DNA from: Mucilaginibacter gotjawali
GTDB taxonomy: Bacteria; Bacteroidota; Bacteroidia; Sphingobacteriales; Sphingobacteriaceae
DNA length: 64,000 nucleotides
NCBI RefSeq assembly: GCF_002355435.1
Contig: NZ_AP017313.1
Coordinates: forward strand, 3,348,001-3,412,000
Reading direction: 5' to 3'
This document shows positions 54,209 through 62,996 of this stretch, piece after piece; within the stretch, counting starts at the first letter, position 1; each line of letters opens with the position of its first letter. A program made the position numbers and the translations under genes. The notes under the pieces were generated by a model. That model was given only the letters and a program-made list of their open reading frames with translations, searched no databases and was not told where the DNA came from.

Positions 54209-54925
54209 TTAAAATAACCCCAAAAACTTCTTCCTTTTTTTGTGGTGTTTCTTCTTTTGATCCGCCAATTTTGTCGCATTGCTCAAAGAATCATAGTCGG
54301 GTATATTGATTCCGGCGGTATCCTTTTTTGTATTGCCGGTGTCGTGTAAAAGTTCCTTTTTTACAGCGGATTTTGGAGAACCTGGTTTTAGGTTAACCGG
54401 AGTTACTTTTGTTAAACTATCTCGGGCTGGTAAATCAGTATTGTTTTTTTGCGAAAAAAGAGGTCGCGCCAGGCCAATGATTCCCAGCAGGGATAGCAAC
54501 ACCAACCCGCCCAGCAGATATTTTGATATACGTATGCCCGAACCGTTTTTTGCAGCTTCATCCCGGTATCTTTGTACAACCGCCTGTAATTGTTCATTCT
54601 CTGCTCTTAAAATCGCTACAGGGGCCTCTTCAGGCGCTGCCGACGTGCTGCCAAGTACAAGTGTTTCGTGCAATTCAATACCGTTGCTGTACCGCCCTTC
54701 CGGAAGCTTTTCCAGACATCTTACCACCATAGTCAATAACCATGCGGGCACCATTATTTCATGTTCCTGTTTTGCGGAACTCCAGCCCCCAGGTATATTC
54801 TGCCTGCGAAGTTCAAGAATATCCGGAACAGGCGCTTCCATATGAGATACCATAACTGCGTTCCGGGCCGTTTCGCCGTTATCTTTCAGCGGAAAGGGCA
54901 CCTGGCCTGTTAATAGTTCAAACAA
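54209..54925 (-). CDS. Ser/Thr kinase 1, C-terminal part (frameshifted from 54910-55545)
   Basis: The frame carries the end of the kinase C-lobe (FELLTGQVPFPLKDNGETARNAVM) with the regulatory tail. It includes CLEKLPEGRYSNGIELHE, a coiled coil, a transmembrane helix (about 135-155, YLLGGLVLLSLLGIIGL) and a Lys-rich C-terminus. It continues the preceding frame: the paralogue at 62997 reads YSYGVILYELLAGQ here, whereas this locus reads YSYGI, then breaks. One additional T in ATTTG (near 54920) restores GIILFELLTGQ and a single 445-residue kinase. The apparent TTG start at 54925 is not real. Confidence 0.85.
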   Translation of the reverse strand: MFELLTGQVPFPLKDNGETARNAVMVSHMEAPVPDILELRRQNIPGGWSSAKQEHEIMVPAWLLTMVVRCLEKLPEGRYSNGIELHETLVLGSTSAAPEEAPVAILRAENEQLQAVVQRYRDEAAKNGSGIRISKYLLGGLVLLSLLGIIGLARPLFSQKNNTDLPARDSLTKVTPVNLKPGSPKSAVKKELLHDTGNTKKDTAGINIPDYDSLSNATKLADQKKKHHKKRKKFLGLF

Positions 54926-55545
54926 ATGATACCGTAGCTGTATATGTCCGTTTGAAAAAGCATCTGCCCTTCGTTTTGCTCTGGCGCCATAAATTCTATT
55001 GCCCCGGCATGCCGCATACTGCTCCGCCGTTCCTCGTCTAACATTACTGAAAGACCGAAGTCAAGCAGGACGTAATTACCTGAATGAATATTAAACTTTA
55101 CATTATTACTTTTAACATCGCCGTGCTTTACACCCACGCTATGACAATGCGATAATGCACTGGCTAACTGATCGGCTACCTTTATAGCTTCCTTTACGGT
55201 AAAAATGGGCTCGTGCGGCGGCTTCAGCAACTCTTCAAGGTCGGGGCCCTCAACAAATTCCATTTCAATATACGGCAGCGAACCGCTTTCGGTGATACCA
55301 AAATTGAGTATTTTGACAATGTTAGGGTTTGGTATTTCGTTAACTTTTTTAAGCTTTTCTACCTCGTTCAAAAATTTCAGGTAGTTTTTATCTCCGGCGT
55401 TTTCAGCATAAATAGGTGTTGGAAGGATTTTTACTGCACTGACGACAGGCCCAATTCGGCGCCCCTTGTATACCGACCCCTGGCCCCCCGTTCGTAAAGC
55501 GCCCATATTTTCAAGGCCTTCTGCTATTGTAAATATTTTACCCAT
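54910..55545 (-). CDS. Ser/Thr kinase 1, N-terminal catalytic part
   Basis: This is a Hanks-type protein kinase. The Gly-rich loop is RTGGQGSVYKG, the beta-3 Lys is in VSAVKILP, and the catalytic loop is VKHGDVKSNN (Gly replaces the Arg of HRD, a non-RD kinase). The magnesium loop is LLDFGLS and the APE region is EFMAPEQNEG. The ATG at 55545 overlaps the FHA gene stop by 8 nt. The frame stops after TDIYSYGIICLNY because of the shift described for 54209-54925. It has a close paralogue at the window end, so the cluster encodes two membrane-tethered kinases with cytoplasmic catalytic domains. Confidence 0.9.
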   Translation of the reverse strand: MGKIFTIAEGLENMGALRTGGQGSVYKGRRIGPVVSAVKILPTPIYAENAGDKNYLKFLNEVEKLKKVNEIPNPNIVKILNFGITESGSLPYIEMEFVEGPDLEELLKPPHEPIFTVKEAIKVADQLASALSHCHSVGVKHGDVKSNNVKFNIHSGNYVLLDFGLSVMLDEERRSSMRHAGAIEFMAPEQNEGQMLFQTDIYSYGIICLNY

Positions 55546-56062
55546 CTTTATTTTTTTCCGAACGATAACTGAACTCCAGCACCGCTGATTCACCTAAAAT
55601 TACCTGGTCGCCCTCCCCCAGTTTATGTCCTATAGTCACCGAATGTAATTTTACCAGGCTTTCACTTTGGGCCGATCTTACCTTTATTTTGTTTCGCGGC
55701 GGCACGCCGCCTTCGTCAGCAAAGAGCATAAAACAGCCGTTATCCTTGCTCCACTCAATATGAGCGTGTTGCCGGCTTACAAACTTATTGCTTTCATTGG
55801 TGCTTTCAGCATCAAAAGCAACCTGGTTCAATCTGAAAAACCCATCTTCTACCTGCACCTTTTTGCCCCTGCCAATATTAATTTTTCCTTCCGGGGAATT
55901 TATTTCATACTCCTGCTTTTCAGCAATTCCGTTGAGCACCCTTAGATAAGCGGTTGCCGACCGTTGGATCGTATTTTCTTTTGTACGGATGAAGATCGCA
56001 GCGCTCAACGAATTAACTATTGAGGCCTCCGTCGGATATTCATCGGTAAAATCAATATCCAT
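55538..56062 (-). CDS. FHA-domain protein (5' part lies in another frame from 56334)
   Basis: The C-terminal half holds an FHA domain: the beginning INIGRGKKVQV, the phosphothreonine-binding signature FVSRQHAHIEW, and VRSAQSESLVKLHSVTIGHKLGEGDQVILG. The frame is open upstream to about 56220 (NIKGINIFISCDAAEKHIY, then EIQRIADDYALD) but has no start. The start is ATG 56334 (MFDLFKKNENKGPKD), whose frame ends at 56200 after passing a G6 run. One extra G (GGEGRNIKG) fuses both into a 265-residue protein. It would bind phosphothreonine made by the neighbouring kinases. It lies between the SEDS-PBP and kinase 1 genes. Confidence 0.87.
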   Translation of the reverse strand: MDIDFTDEYPTEASIVNSLSAAIFIRTKENTIQRSATAYLRVLNGIAEKQEYEINSPEGKINIGRGKKVQVEDGFFRLNQVAFDAESTNESNKFVSRQHAHIEWSKDNGCFMLFADEGGVPPRNKIKVRSAQSESLVKLHSVTIGHKLGEGDQVILGESAVLEFSYRSEKNKDG

Positions 56063-56199
56063 TTCCCATCCTTCCGGGATATCAAGGGCATAGTCGTCGG
56101 CTATGCGCTGTATCTCTCCTTTAAACCGGTCTTCTTCCCCTACGTAAACAGCAGCTTCGTAGATATGTTTTTCCGCAGCATCGCAGCTGATAAAAATAT

Positions 56200-56334
56200 T
56201 TATTCCCTTAATGTTGCGCCCCTCCCCCCTTCGGCTTTCTGAAACTCTTCTTTAATAAAGCGCAACAGGGTATCCCGTACAGCCTTTACATCTTTAGGGC
56301 CCTTATTTTCGTTTTTTTTAAACAGATCGAACAT
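56200..56334 (-). CDS. N-terminal frame of the FHA protein
   Basis: The 44-codon frame MFDLFKKNENKGPKDVKAV to EEFQKAEGGRGATLRE begins 25 bp after the SEDS-PBP stop. It is best read as the start of the FHA protein of 55538-56062, broken at the C6/G6 run 56224-56229. As a stand-alone peptide it has no recognisable function. Confidence 0.6.
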   Translation of the reverse strand: MFDLFKKNENKGPKDVKAVRDTLLRFIKEEFQKAEGGRGATLRE

Positions 56335-56359
56335 AGTTAGTGCTTATGGTTTCAATAAT

Positions 56360-59300
56360 CTATTGATTGACGGTCCCGGTAGTATCAGCAGCGGGCGGTT
56401 CGGGCGTTGTTGTGTCTTCAGGTCGATCGCTCTGCCCGCTGTCTTCCCGGCTAACAGGAACAATACTTTTAATATAACCCTTTTTTAATAAAAATGGTAT
56501 TACATGCTGCCCGGCCAGCCTTACCGCGTCTGATGACCCCCGGGTAGATTCGATACGAATGCACACAACGATATTACCATTAGCCTTGGCCATCGGGGCA
56601 AAAAATACATACCAGCCATCGTTAATGCTTTGTTTTTTCCAGATTCTTTCGGGTGTACCCGTTTTACCGGCTACACTGATACCCAAAATGGGCGCCTTGG
56701 GTGCGCTTTGTTCTATCATATACCCGGTGATCAGTCTGGCATACTTCGGGTTGTTAGCGAGCTTTATACCGGCTTTTACAGCAGTTAACGAAGCACTTAC
56801 TTTTAATACAAACCTGTTAGCTACCAGGTTCCCGTTATTGGCAACGCCAGAAACCAGCCTTGCCACTGCGGCCGGCGTAGCTATTAATGCGCCCTGCCCC
56901 CACGCCATCCCCGATATCCCCATTGACCGTGAACGGCGAATGTTATTCGGGTCGTATTTGGGTTTGGTGTGAAATTCGGTATTTCGCCACAAGGTGCGCC
57001 ATTTTTCCTCCTGATCGGCATTTTCAGACGGCTTATTATAAAAATAACCGCCCACTCCGTGCAAAAACATCCCGGTTTTTAAATACAGGTCGGCCATATT
57101 TTCTTCCAGGTGTTGCTGGTTGGCCAGTTTTATAAAATATACGTTGTTCGATTTCGCTACGGCCCGTTCAAGCGTTATTTCGCCGGTTTCGTCGGGTTCA
57201 AGGCCTTTGGTACGGATACGCTCAGCTTCATTTACATGATAAGTTACTTTCGCAGCGTCAAGCCCAAGTTTGTTAAAGGCTGCCATGGTGGTTAACACCT
57301 TGGCGGTTGAACCCGGCTGTGTGGCATAAGTAAAGCCAAGGTCGGTAGTGGTCACCCACTGAGCCAATTTATTTTGCTCGGGGACGGGCATATTCAACAG
57401 GTCCCAATTATGCACTGGCGGTAAAGGGTATACTGCCGAAGCCAGCACATCACCGGTAGCCGGCTCCATAATCACCACAGAGATCCTTTTGTAATTAAAA
57501 GAGGTATCCACGGCGATAGATCGTTGAATACTGGTTTGCAGATCAGCATCAACCGTTAACTGTACATCGCGGTTTCGCTTTTTAAAGGCATCTACCTCTT
57601 CGCTGTTAATACCGGCGGCCAGCAAAGGCGCCAATGCGCTGTAATCCTTTTTACTAACAGCCATCTCTTTTACCCCTCTTGGCAAAAAACGATCTTCTCT
57701 AAAAAAACTGGCGTGTACATTATAGTTTGAAACAGGCATTTTAAACCCGCGTAATTCGGCAGCTTCTCCGTACTCAGCGAAGTAGCCGTTGGTGCTGCCG
57801 TTAAACACATCGGTATTGGCATCGCCCACCCAAAAAAACATCTGTTCTTCAAAAGGGTAAAAGCGTGTTAGCCGCTTATGCATCGCCGAATCAAGGCCAT
57901 AATTTCCTACTCCCGCCGCGCTAAGCGCTTTTTGCTGTTTATTAATAAGCTCCGGGTTGCTGGTGGCAAGAATCAGTCCGTTACGATCATAAAGGGTACC
58001 TGCCTGTAGTTTATTCATTAAAATACCAATGCGCGGATTGTAGCTAAACATGCGGGCGCCACTCCTGTCTGCCACCAAAGCCGGCTTAACCAACCATTGG
58101 CGGTTATTAAAAAAGTAGCGTGAAATATTAATGGTTAGCAGGATCATTCCAATACAGGCAGCAAGCAGTGCCGGTACAAGGTTACGGTCCTGCTGCCTGG
58201 TAATATAGCTCATTTGTAAAGGTGTGCCTCTAACTTTTGAGGCTGACAATAAGAAGCCTGCTGCTATAAAATTGGCCACCAGGGATGATCCGCCGTAACT
58301 TTGAAAAGGCAATGCCACGCCCGATAAGGGTAAAGCCCCGGTAGACCCACCGGCAATCAATATAAACTGGATAAACGTGCAAACCCCTATGCCGGCACAT
58401 AAATAAAACAAGAAAGGCGTACCTGTTTGCCTCCCGATAATAATAGACCGGTGGAGGTATATCAAAAATAATAAAAATATAGCGATGATTCCCGCCCACC
58501 CAAACTCTTCGCCCATGGATGGCAATATCATATCGGTATGTGCTTCGGGAATAGTTTTAGCAAAACCTTCTCCAATCCCCTGTCCGGCCGCGCCTCCGCT
58601 TGCCATAGCCCAAAGCCCGTTAGCCACCTGGTCGCCGCCGTAAACCTCGTTGTTCCAGGCGTCCTGCCAAATAGCCTTTCGTTCAACAAGGCGTTCAACC
58701 GGGCCCGGTATCAGCTTATCCAGATGCGGGATTTTGTCAATGGTTAAAAAGCCAGCAATAACAATCAACGCCATAATAGCCGACTCGCTGAGCTGTTTGC
58801 GTTTGTAAAAGAAAACAAACAACAGCATGGCAAGGGTTAAACCAGCCGATAACCATACGTTTTTAAAGATCCAGGTAACGATCACGTAAAATACTACGGA
58901 TATTGCCATGAACATAAAATCGCCCCGTGAAAAGGAAAAAAGAATGATAAAGGTAAAACAGATGATGATTGCGGGCCCCATATCGCCCAACATCAAAAAC
59001 AGTAATAGCGTAATGCCTATAGCAATCAATGCAAATGAAAAAAAGGACCATCTTTTACGCCAGCTTGCATATTCGCTGATAAACTTTTCATTTACCGCGA
59101 AAAATCCCGCGAGGAAAATAATCACCAAATATTTAACTATTTCGCTGGGCTGGAAGCCAAACAGGTTAACTTTTACACCACTCCCTTCAGGCCCGGCACC
59201 GAAACGTATAGTAAGAACCAGCAAAACAATGGCGGCAGCTATCCATGGCCAGCCATTAGCCGCTTTATGGTTATTCTTAAACACAAGCATCCTGTAAAAC

Positions 59301-59509
59301 ACAGAATCGGCATTAAAACGGCGTATGCTAACAGAAAGCATTAGCAGCATGGCGACAAAGCCTAACGCGAGGTAAACGACTGTATCGCGGGCAAAAAAAC
59401 GATCGCGCAGAGGGTCCTGCAGGCTAAAAAGGGTTAAAAACGACAAGCCAGTAAGCACCATTACCAATGGCAGTATCAGTTGGTCGCTTTCAGAAAACTT
59501 CCATGCCAA
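56360..59509 (-). CDS. SEDS polymerase (RodA/FtsW) fused to class B PBP transpeptidase
   Basis: This 1,049-residue frame fuses two cell-wall enzymes. Residues ~1-430 are a SEDS glycan polymerase: GFQPSEIVKYLVIIFLAGFF, LMLGDMGPA, EEFGWAG and GGTS-like SYGGSSLVANFIAAGFLL are typical RodA/FtsW segments. After a final helix (~450-470) comes a class B PBP: dimerisation region with AGTLYDRNGLILATS, transpeptidase motifs S-T-A-K (QPGSTAKV), S-N-N (AKSNNVYF) and K-T-G-T (VAGKTGTPE). All catalytic motifs are intact. The frame continues upstream past its first Met into the helix AEFNLWYWTIVAGFFAGFLITHLILAW, so it is the larger part of one gene with 59524-60510. Confidence 0.93.
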   Translation of the reverse strand: MAWKFSESDQLILPLVMVLTGLSFLTLFSLQDPLRDRFFARDTVVYLALGFVAMLLMLSVSIRRFNADSVFYRMLVFKNNHKAANGWPWIAAAIVLLVLTIRFGAGPEGSGVKVNLFGFQPSEIVKYLVIIFLAGFFAVNEKFISEYASWRKRWSFFSFALIAIGITLLLFLMLGDMGPAIIICFTFIILFSFSRGDFMFMAISVVFYVIVTWIFKNVWLSAGLTLAMLLFVFFYKRKQLSESAIMALIVIAGFLTIDKIPHLDKLIPGPVERLVERKAIWQDAWNNEVYGGDQVANGLWAMASGGAAGQGIGEGFAKTIPEAHTDMILPSMGEEFGWAGIIAIFLLFLIYLHRSIIIGRQTGTPFLFYLCAGIGVCTFIQFILIAGGSTGALPLSGVALPFQSYGGSSLVANFIAAGFLLSASKVRGTPLQMSYITRQQDRNLVPALLAACIGMILLTINISRYFFNNRQWLVKPALVADRSGARMFSYNPRIGILMNKLQAGTLYDRNGLILATSNPELINKQQKALSAAGVGNYGLDSAMHKRLTRFYPFEEQMFFWVGDANTDVFNGSTNGYFAEYGEAAELRGFKMPVSNYNVHASFFREDRFLPRGVKEMAVSKKDYSALAPLLAAGINSEEVDAFKKRNRDVQLTVDADLQTSIQRSIAVDTSFNYKRISVVIMEPATGDVLASAVYPLPPVHNWDLLNMPVPEQNKLAQWVTTTDLGFTYATQPGSTAKVLTTMAAFNKLGLDAAKVTYHVNEAERIRTKGLEPDETGEITLERAVAKSNNVYFIKLANQQHLEENMADLYLKTGMFLHGVGGYFYNKPSENADQEEKWRTLWRNTEFHTKPKYDPNNIRRSRSMGISGMAWGQGALIATPAAVARLVSGVANNGNLVANRFVLKVSASLTAVKAGIKLANNPKYARLITGYMIEQSAPKAPILGISVAGKTGTPERIWKKQSINDGWYVFFAPMAKANGNIVVCIRIESTRGSSDAVRLAGQHVIPFLLKKGYIKSIVPVSREDSGQSDRPEDTTTPEPPAADTTGTVNQ

Positions 59510-59523
59510 AATAAGGTGAGTAA

Positions 59524-60510
59524 TTAAAAACCCCGCAAAAAAGCCGGCAACAATTGTCCAGTACCATAAATTAAATTCAGCCGGTGTACGGATGATGAAC
59601 GATTTTTCTTTTTCAGGATGTTATAATCACGGGCGGATAACAACCGGATGGTGTGCGGCGACTGGTAAAAATTAAACGTTTCATCGCCGTCCAGGTTTTC
59701 AGTTCCCTGCGTTTTCCCAAATTGAAAGCCGGGTTGCAAGGGCAAAACCTCAAATGCTTTATTTGCAGGCAGGTTTTTAAAAGCGTATTCGCCGTTTCCA
59801 TCCGTACGCGAAAAGGCTATTATGGATTGCAGATGCTTTTGGCCCTTATCATCCAAAACGTAAACCAATTTATAAGCTGATGTTTGCTTGGCTTGTGTTT
59901 TAATCAGCCCGGCTTCCTCATCGTTGTAAATACTGTCCTGCGGCAATATCATTTGCAGCCTTACCAAAACACCGCTCACCGGTAGCTTTTTGTTGAATAT
60001 TTTACCTGAAATGGTGCTGCCATCCAAACCAGCATCGGTTGTTGCCGGCAATGCAGGAGGATTACTTTTTTCCTGGATAAAACGTACAGAATCATCGCCT
60101 GTGTACCCCAATAAAGAACGGGAAACTGTTACTCTTTGTTTAAAGGATTCGCCGCCTTCTTCAAAAGCCTGGTCGGCGTTGATATTAAACCGCTGTTTAT
60201 TAAGCTCTCCAATATTGTCAAATTTAAGCCCGCTTTTTAAGCTGCCGGCAATGGTATTTTCAATCAGGTTAATATCATTCTGATCTTCAAAATAATAACC
60301 TTTTTTCAGCAAGGCACCTAAGTTTTGAGCAAGGTGAGGCGCGTTCAGGTTGATCATCGTACCATCCTTAAGCCGCTGGTTTACATCGGTAAAATTTTTT
60401 TGTTCAACATAAAAAAGACGGATAAAAAGCAGCAAAAGAATAATGCCTGTAAGTATTAAAAACAAACGCTCTTTTTTTCGTGAAATAGGTGTGGTTGTGT
60501 CCTGTTTCAT
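59524..60510 (-). CDS. N-terminal extracytoplasmic module of the SEDS-PBP fusion
   Basis: The frame encodes a cytoplasmic tail, one transmembrane helix (about 15-31, LFLILTGIILLLLFIRLFY) and a ~260-residue periplasmic region. The latter ends in a carboxypeptidase-regulatory/SdrD-B-like beta domain (ISGKIFNKKLPVSGVLVRL, then SRTDGNGEYAFKNLPANKAFEVLP). The last 30 residues of the frame (RSSSVHRLNLIYGTG) are an out-of-frame reading of a membrane helix. One extra A in the GAAAAAGAAAAATC tract near 59605 yields KKEKSFIIRTPAEF and joins it to the SEDS-PBP frame, giving one 1,383-residue protein. The PP2C stop lies 5 bp upstream. Confidence 0.8.
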   Translation of the reverse strand: MKQDTTTPISRKKERLFLILTGIILLLLFIRLFYVEQKNFTDVNQRLKDGTMINLNAPHLAQNLGALLKKGYYFEDQNDINLIENTIAGSLKSGLKFDNIGELNKQRFNINADQAFEEGGESFKQRVTVSRSLLGYTGDDSVRFIQEKSNPPALPATTDAGLDGSTISGKIFNKKLPVSGVLVRLQMILPQDSIYNDEEAGLIKTQAKQTSAYKLVYVLDDKGQKHLQSIIAFSRTDGNGEYAFKNLPANKAFEVLPLQPGFQFGKTQGTENLDGDETFNFYQSPHTIRLLSARDYNILKKKNRSSSVHRLNLIYGTGQLLPAFLRGF

Positions 60511-60514
60511 TATC

Positions 60515-61942
60515 CTATTTCTTTTTATTTAACGGGATCGAATCAACTCTGAAAGCCGCTGGCGAAAGTTTTCCACTTATATATTTTTTATCAGGAAATG
60601 TATATGTGCTTTCAACTTGTACAGGGCAATTAATAAACCTTGTATTTTTCAAATCAAGTGCATTATTAAACGAAGTAATGCCTACCTGAAAATTGACCAA
60701 TGACATACTATCCAGCAAAACGTTTTTACATTTTGCAGAAAGCTGAAACGCCGGGCCCTTGTATCCTGAATCACTTTGTAAAACAATTTTACCTTTCGCT
60801 TTAATAGTTAAACTATCCTTATTGATTTGGATAGCGCCACTGATGAGCAAGGGCGCTGTAAAGGATGTATCTGATAGTATTAAAACAGGTCCTTTTGCCT
60901 GGTCGATGACCCGCTGCAACTTTATTTCCTGCTTATTTTTTTGCCTTTTAACGGCGACAGTTGATTGCATAGGCAGAGAAGGCGGGTTATCCTTATTTTT
61001 TATGTATTCATAAGCGGATACGGCAAAGAAAAAAAGCATCAAGACAAATAACAGGGTTACCATGCCAGTTTTGTTTTTTGTTTTCAGCAGCTTTTGCGCT
61101 GGCAAGGGATCATCCCCTGTTAGGGGATTGATTTTTTCGTTCGCACTTTTATTCCCGTTTGCTACGGGTTTCGCCGTTTCAAACTGGACTTTTTGTTTGT
61201 TATTATGAACCAATACAACTGTTATATTATCAGCCCCGCCGTTTTGGTTTGCAGCATCGACCAATTGATGACATTTTTCTTTTAATGATCCATCCGAAGA
61301 TACAATTGCGTTTATCGCCATGCTGTTAACCATATCTGTTAATCCATCGCTGCATAGCAAAAGCATATCTCCTGTAAGGAACGGCGACTGACCGGTTTCA
61401 ACATATTCTTTATCGTCGCCTAAATGTTTATCGAGGCCTAACGCTTTATTGATCTCGTTGCGTTTTGGGTGCTTCATGGCCTCCTCTTCAGTTAACCGCC
61501 CCGAATCTTCTAAAAACCCGACGAACGATTGGTCGTGAGTGATTTTAACCAGTGATTTATCACGCACCAGGTAAAGCCTGGTGTCGCCTACATGGGCAAA
61601 GTAAAATTGATTGTTTTGAATATCAACAAGAGCCAGTGAGCATACGCAAGCCATATGCGCATGCTCTTTGGAATTTTGTTTTTCGAATAATATTTTTTGA
61701 TTGGCCTGGTTAAAACAATCCAGCATTATAGGGATGATCTCTCCTGACGGTTTTTCCAGCCTTTTCAGAATAATATCACGGGCAAGGGCGGCAGCAACCT
61801 CGCCTCCTGCATATCCTCCTACGCCGTCAATTACGCACGCTATTATGAATTGATTATCCGCAGTAATCTCTGCGATATAAGTATCTTCATTGTTCTTTCG
61901 TTGCTTGCCCGGATCGGTTAATCCGAAAAATTGTTCAGTCAT
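60515..61942 (-). CDS. PP2C-type Ser/Thr phosphatase with membrane anchor and beta-helix-like tail
   Basis: This is a 475-residue protein. The N-terminal PP2C domain (about 1-245) has the metal-binding motifs CVIDGVGGYAGGE, FAHVGDTRLY, LCSDGLTDMV and GGADNITVVLV. A transmembrane helix follows at about 292-310 (TLLFVLMLFFFAVSAYEYI). The C-terminal ~150 residues are periplasmic and repetitive (LILSDTSFTAPLLISGAIQINKD onward), like a short right-handed beta-helix. It would dephosphorylate substrates of the two kinases. Its ATG overlaps the small membrane gene stop by 8 nt. Confidence 0.92.
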   Translation of the reverse strand: MTEQFFGLTDPGKQRKNNEDTYIAEITADNQFIIACVIDGVGGYAGGEVAAALARDIILKRLEKPSGEIIPIMLDCFNQANQKILFEKQNSKEHAHMACVCSLALVDIQNNQFYFAHVGDTRLYLVRDKSLVKITHDQSFVGFLEDSGRLTEEEAMKHPKRNEINKALGLDKHLGDDKEYVETGQSPFLTGDMLLLCSDGLTDMVNSMAINAIVSSDGSLKEKCHQLVDAANQNGGADNITVVLVHNNKQKVQFETAKPVANGNKSANEKINPLTGDDPLPAQKLLKTKNKTGMVTLLFVLMLFFFAVSAYEYIKNKDNPPSLPMQSTVAVKRQKNKQEIKLQRVIDQAKGPVLILSDTSFTAPLLISGAIQINKDSLTIKAKGKIVLQSDSGYKGPAFQLSAKCKNVLLDSMSLVNFQVGITSFNNALDLKNTRFINCPVQVESTYTFPDKKYISGKLSPAAFRVDSIPLNKKK

Positions 61943-62033
61943 TCGGTTTACGTGAATTTTTTATATCAAAAAAATGAGTTGCCAGTAATGCCACACAAAT
62001 AACCAATATACCTAAGGATAATAACTGAGACAT
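61935..62033 (-). CDS. 32-residue membrane peptide
   Basis: ATG 62033 opens a 32-codon frame: a hydrophobic helix (LLSLGILVICVALLATHFF) followed by a charged tail (DIKNSRKPND). It fills the gap between the 317-residue gene (3 bp away) and the PP2C gene, overlapping the PP2C start by 8 nt (ATGACTGA). This tight packing supports a real small gene. The function is unknown; it may be a subunit or regulator of the kinase/phosphatase complex (inference). Confidence 0.6.
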   Translation of the reverse strand: MSQLLSLGILVICVALLATHFFDIKNSRKPND

Positions 62034-62036
62034 TTT

Positions 62037-62990
62037 TTATGATTTGAAGATATTTACCCCAACTATTCCATTTAACAAAATTTTTGAATTCACAGGAAGC
62101 TCCACCCAAGATGGCGAGTTCACATCACTTTTAGCCACCGTGTGTTCATTTAAAATTGTTAATTCCCCAAAGGAGGCCAAATAAAATTTGCCATCTGATT
62201 TATTGTACCTGATCTGCAAATGGGGTGTATTTACCCACTCAGAGGGGATTTTGAAAATATTTGTTTCTTCCCGCGCTTCTTCATCACCTGAAATAATTAT
62301 TTCATCATCCGTCATCATATATTCAACTTTTTTACCAGCAAACTGCTTATCAGGAAGAATAGTTTCAAACCTTGCGAATTTTTTTTTGTCTTTGCTCACC
62401 CGGTTGTCTCCTTTATCTTCCTGCTCTTCAACATATGGAAGTTCGTAATAACCTTCACTGTAATAATTAAAACCATTCAATATCTCCTGGCTTACATCAA
62501 ATGTTTGCGCAATACCTGTTTGCCGTGGAATAAAGGTCACTCTTAAATTCTCTTCCTTTTTAGTGCTCCCGGGTAATAGTTTGCCGATAAAGCCGATGTC
62601 GCCGCGCGCGTAATCCGGATGTGAAACTAATCTGAACACCCATTTTGAACTTGATGGTTCCACCACCTTGCCTGCCATCCGGTATTGCTTCAACAACTCA
62701 TAAAACTTTTTTATGGTTTCATTTATGATAATGCCGAAGATACCCTGCTTATTATGCATAAACTCGGCGTAGTCTTCCGCATTAAAGCTGATGATATATT
62801 CGTGGTAAAAAACGATTCTGTCTCCGAATGACAGCGTTCTGATGGAATCATTGAATTTTTCAATAACATAGTTATAAACATCATCCGGTGTAAGTGTGAG
62901 CTGCTTTTTTGCTTTACTATGGTTGTTATTGCCGGTTAAAAACCAATCCTGAATGCCTAATCTTTGCCATATGGTACTTTTTGCCTCCAT
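62037..62990 (-). CDS. Cytoplasmic protein with possible C-terminal FHA-like domain
   Basis: The 317-residue soluble protein has a helical N-terminal half (LTPDDVYNYVIEKFNDSIRTLSFGDRIVFYHEYIISF). Its C-terminal ~70 residues (PHLQIRYNKSDGKFYLASFGELTILNEHTVA, then VELPVNSKILLNGIVGVNIF) have the strand order of an FHA fold but lack the SR-x-H signature, so phosphothreonine binding is doubtful. It may be a partner of kinase 2, whose gene ends 6 bp upstream. The assignment is by architecture and context only. Confidence 0.6.
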   Translation of the reverse strand: MEAKSTIWQRLGIQDWFLTGNNNHSKAKKQLTLTPDDVYNYVIEKFNDSIRTLSFGDRIVFYHEYIISFNAEDYAEFMHNKQGIFGIIINETIKKFYELLKQYRMAGKVVEPSSSKWVFRLVSHPDYARGDIGFIGKLLPGSTKKEENLRVTFIPRQTGIAQTFDVSQEILNGFNYYSEGYYELPYVEEQEDKGDNRVSKDKKKFARFETILPDKQFAGKKVEYMMTDDEIIISGDEEAREETNIFKIPSEWVNTPHLQIRYNKSDGKFYLASFGELTILNEHTVAKSDVNSPSWVELPVNSKILLNGIVGVNIFKS

Positions 62991-62996
62991 TGATCT

